64,000 nt of DNA from contig JAMWFC010000046.1 in the NCBI GenBank assembly GCA_027475525.1, positions 620,001-684,000 on the forward strand, written 5' to 3'. Position numbers and translations under genes: made by a program. Shown here in pieces: positions 63,881 to 64,000 of the stretch; within the stretch, counting starts at the first letter, position 1, and each line of letters opens with the position of its first letter. A model generated the notes under the pieces. The model searched no databases. It saw nothing but the letters and a program-made list of their open reading frames with translations, and was not told the origin of the DNA. The DNA is from Macrolepiota albuminosa. Lineage: Eukaryota > Basidiomycota > Agaricomycetes > Agaricales > Agaricaceae.

Positions 63881-64000
63881 TCACATATATTTCGTTTCGT
63901 CCATGTCGTCCATAGGCCAGTGCCCCACAATCTCAGCCCTTTCCTCGTCCGACCCACACTGCTCCAATGCACGTTTTTTCAGTTGCTTGATTTGTGCCAT
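63881..64000 (-). CDS. Partial ORF at the window edge, unknown
   Basis: On minus, MAQIKQLKKRALEQCGSDEE begins at 64000 and the frame runs to TGA 63881-63883. It is basic then acidic, with a probable helix and no recognised domain. The M at the edge may be internal, so the gene may extend beyond the window. Confidence 0.35.
   Translation of the reverse strand: MAQIKQLKKRALEQCGSDEERAEIVGHWPMDDMDETKYM

Noticed and set aside
1..64000. CRISPR arrays, bacterial operons, riboswitches or rRNA genes
   Set aside because: The sequence is intron-rich eukaryotic DNA; no regular spacer arrays, ribosome-binding-site-led operons or rRNA segments were recognised.

Overview
This window looks like a repeat-rich piece of an Agaricomycete (mushroom-forming basidiomycete) nuclear genome. 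The evidence is many 49-72-nt GT-AG introns, a chromodomain-bearing Ty3 element with a long extra 3' ORF, Ngaro-type DIRS elements, a Harbinger element, intron-containing tRNA-Glu genes and degenerate CCCTAA tracts. All family assignments come from motifs read by eye; no search was run.

Layout. 1-7654: the right part of a decayed Ty3/gypsy chromovirus (reverse transcriptase, RNase H, integrase, chromodomain), a second long ORF of unknown function 3' of pol, and a 3' LTR. 7655-10859: AT-rich, then mixed sequence with no supported gene. 10860-29011: three almost identical tyrosine-recombinase retrotransposons of the Ngaro/DIRS type. Copy 1 is complete; copy 2 is truncated and lies tail-to-tail with copy 3, giving a 5.15-kb inverted repeat. 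The whole block is flanked by a perfect 209-bp direct duplication. 29012-44978: the host-gene region, with glutaredoxin, DPM3, a fasciclin-domain secreted protein, a KCNAB-like aldo-keto reductase, three intron-containing tRNA-Glu(CTC) genes plus one pseudo-tRNA, and delta-COP. Between them lie gene-free tracts with old tandem duplications. 45390-63660: a tandem triplication of a module 'R' (unrecognised, probably decayed) plus gene 'F' (a multi-pass membrane protein). Each unit is marked by different mobile elements: a 3.0-kb TIR element just upstream of the F1 TATA box, a Harbinger element inside R2, and a solo LTR in the last exon of F2.

How the parts relate. The host genes are unrelated housekeeping or cell-surface functions (redox, dolichol-phosphate-mannose synthesis, ER/Golgi vesicle coat, adhesion-type secreted protein) and form no pathway cluster. 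Most of the window is transposon biology. The elements read as four independent propagation systems: Ty3 integrase, tyrosine recombinase, DDE transposase, and a TIR element with no visible transposase.

Two cautions matter for anyone using this sequence. Seven perfect tandem duplications all have an offset of exactly 77 bp in otherwise unrelated sequences. Five of them break reading frames in the Ty3 element, and ignoring one copy returns four of those five to frame. A k=77 assembly-overlap artefact is the simplest explanation. In addition, an assembly with such joins could not by itself resolve three >99.9% identical 5-6-kb elements, so the inverted array needs independent long-read support.
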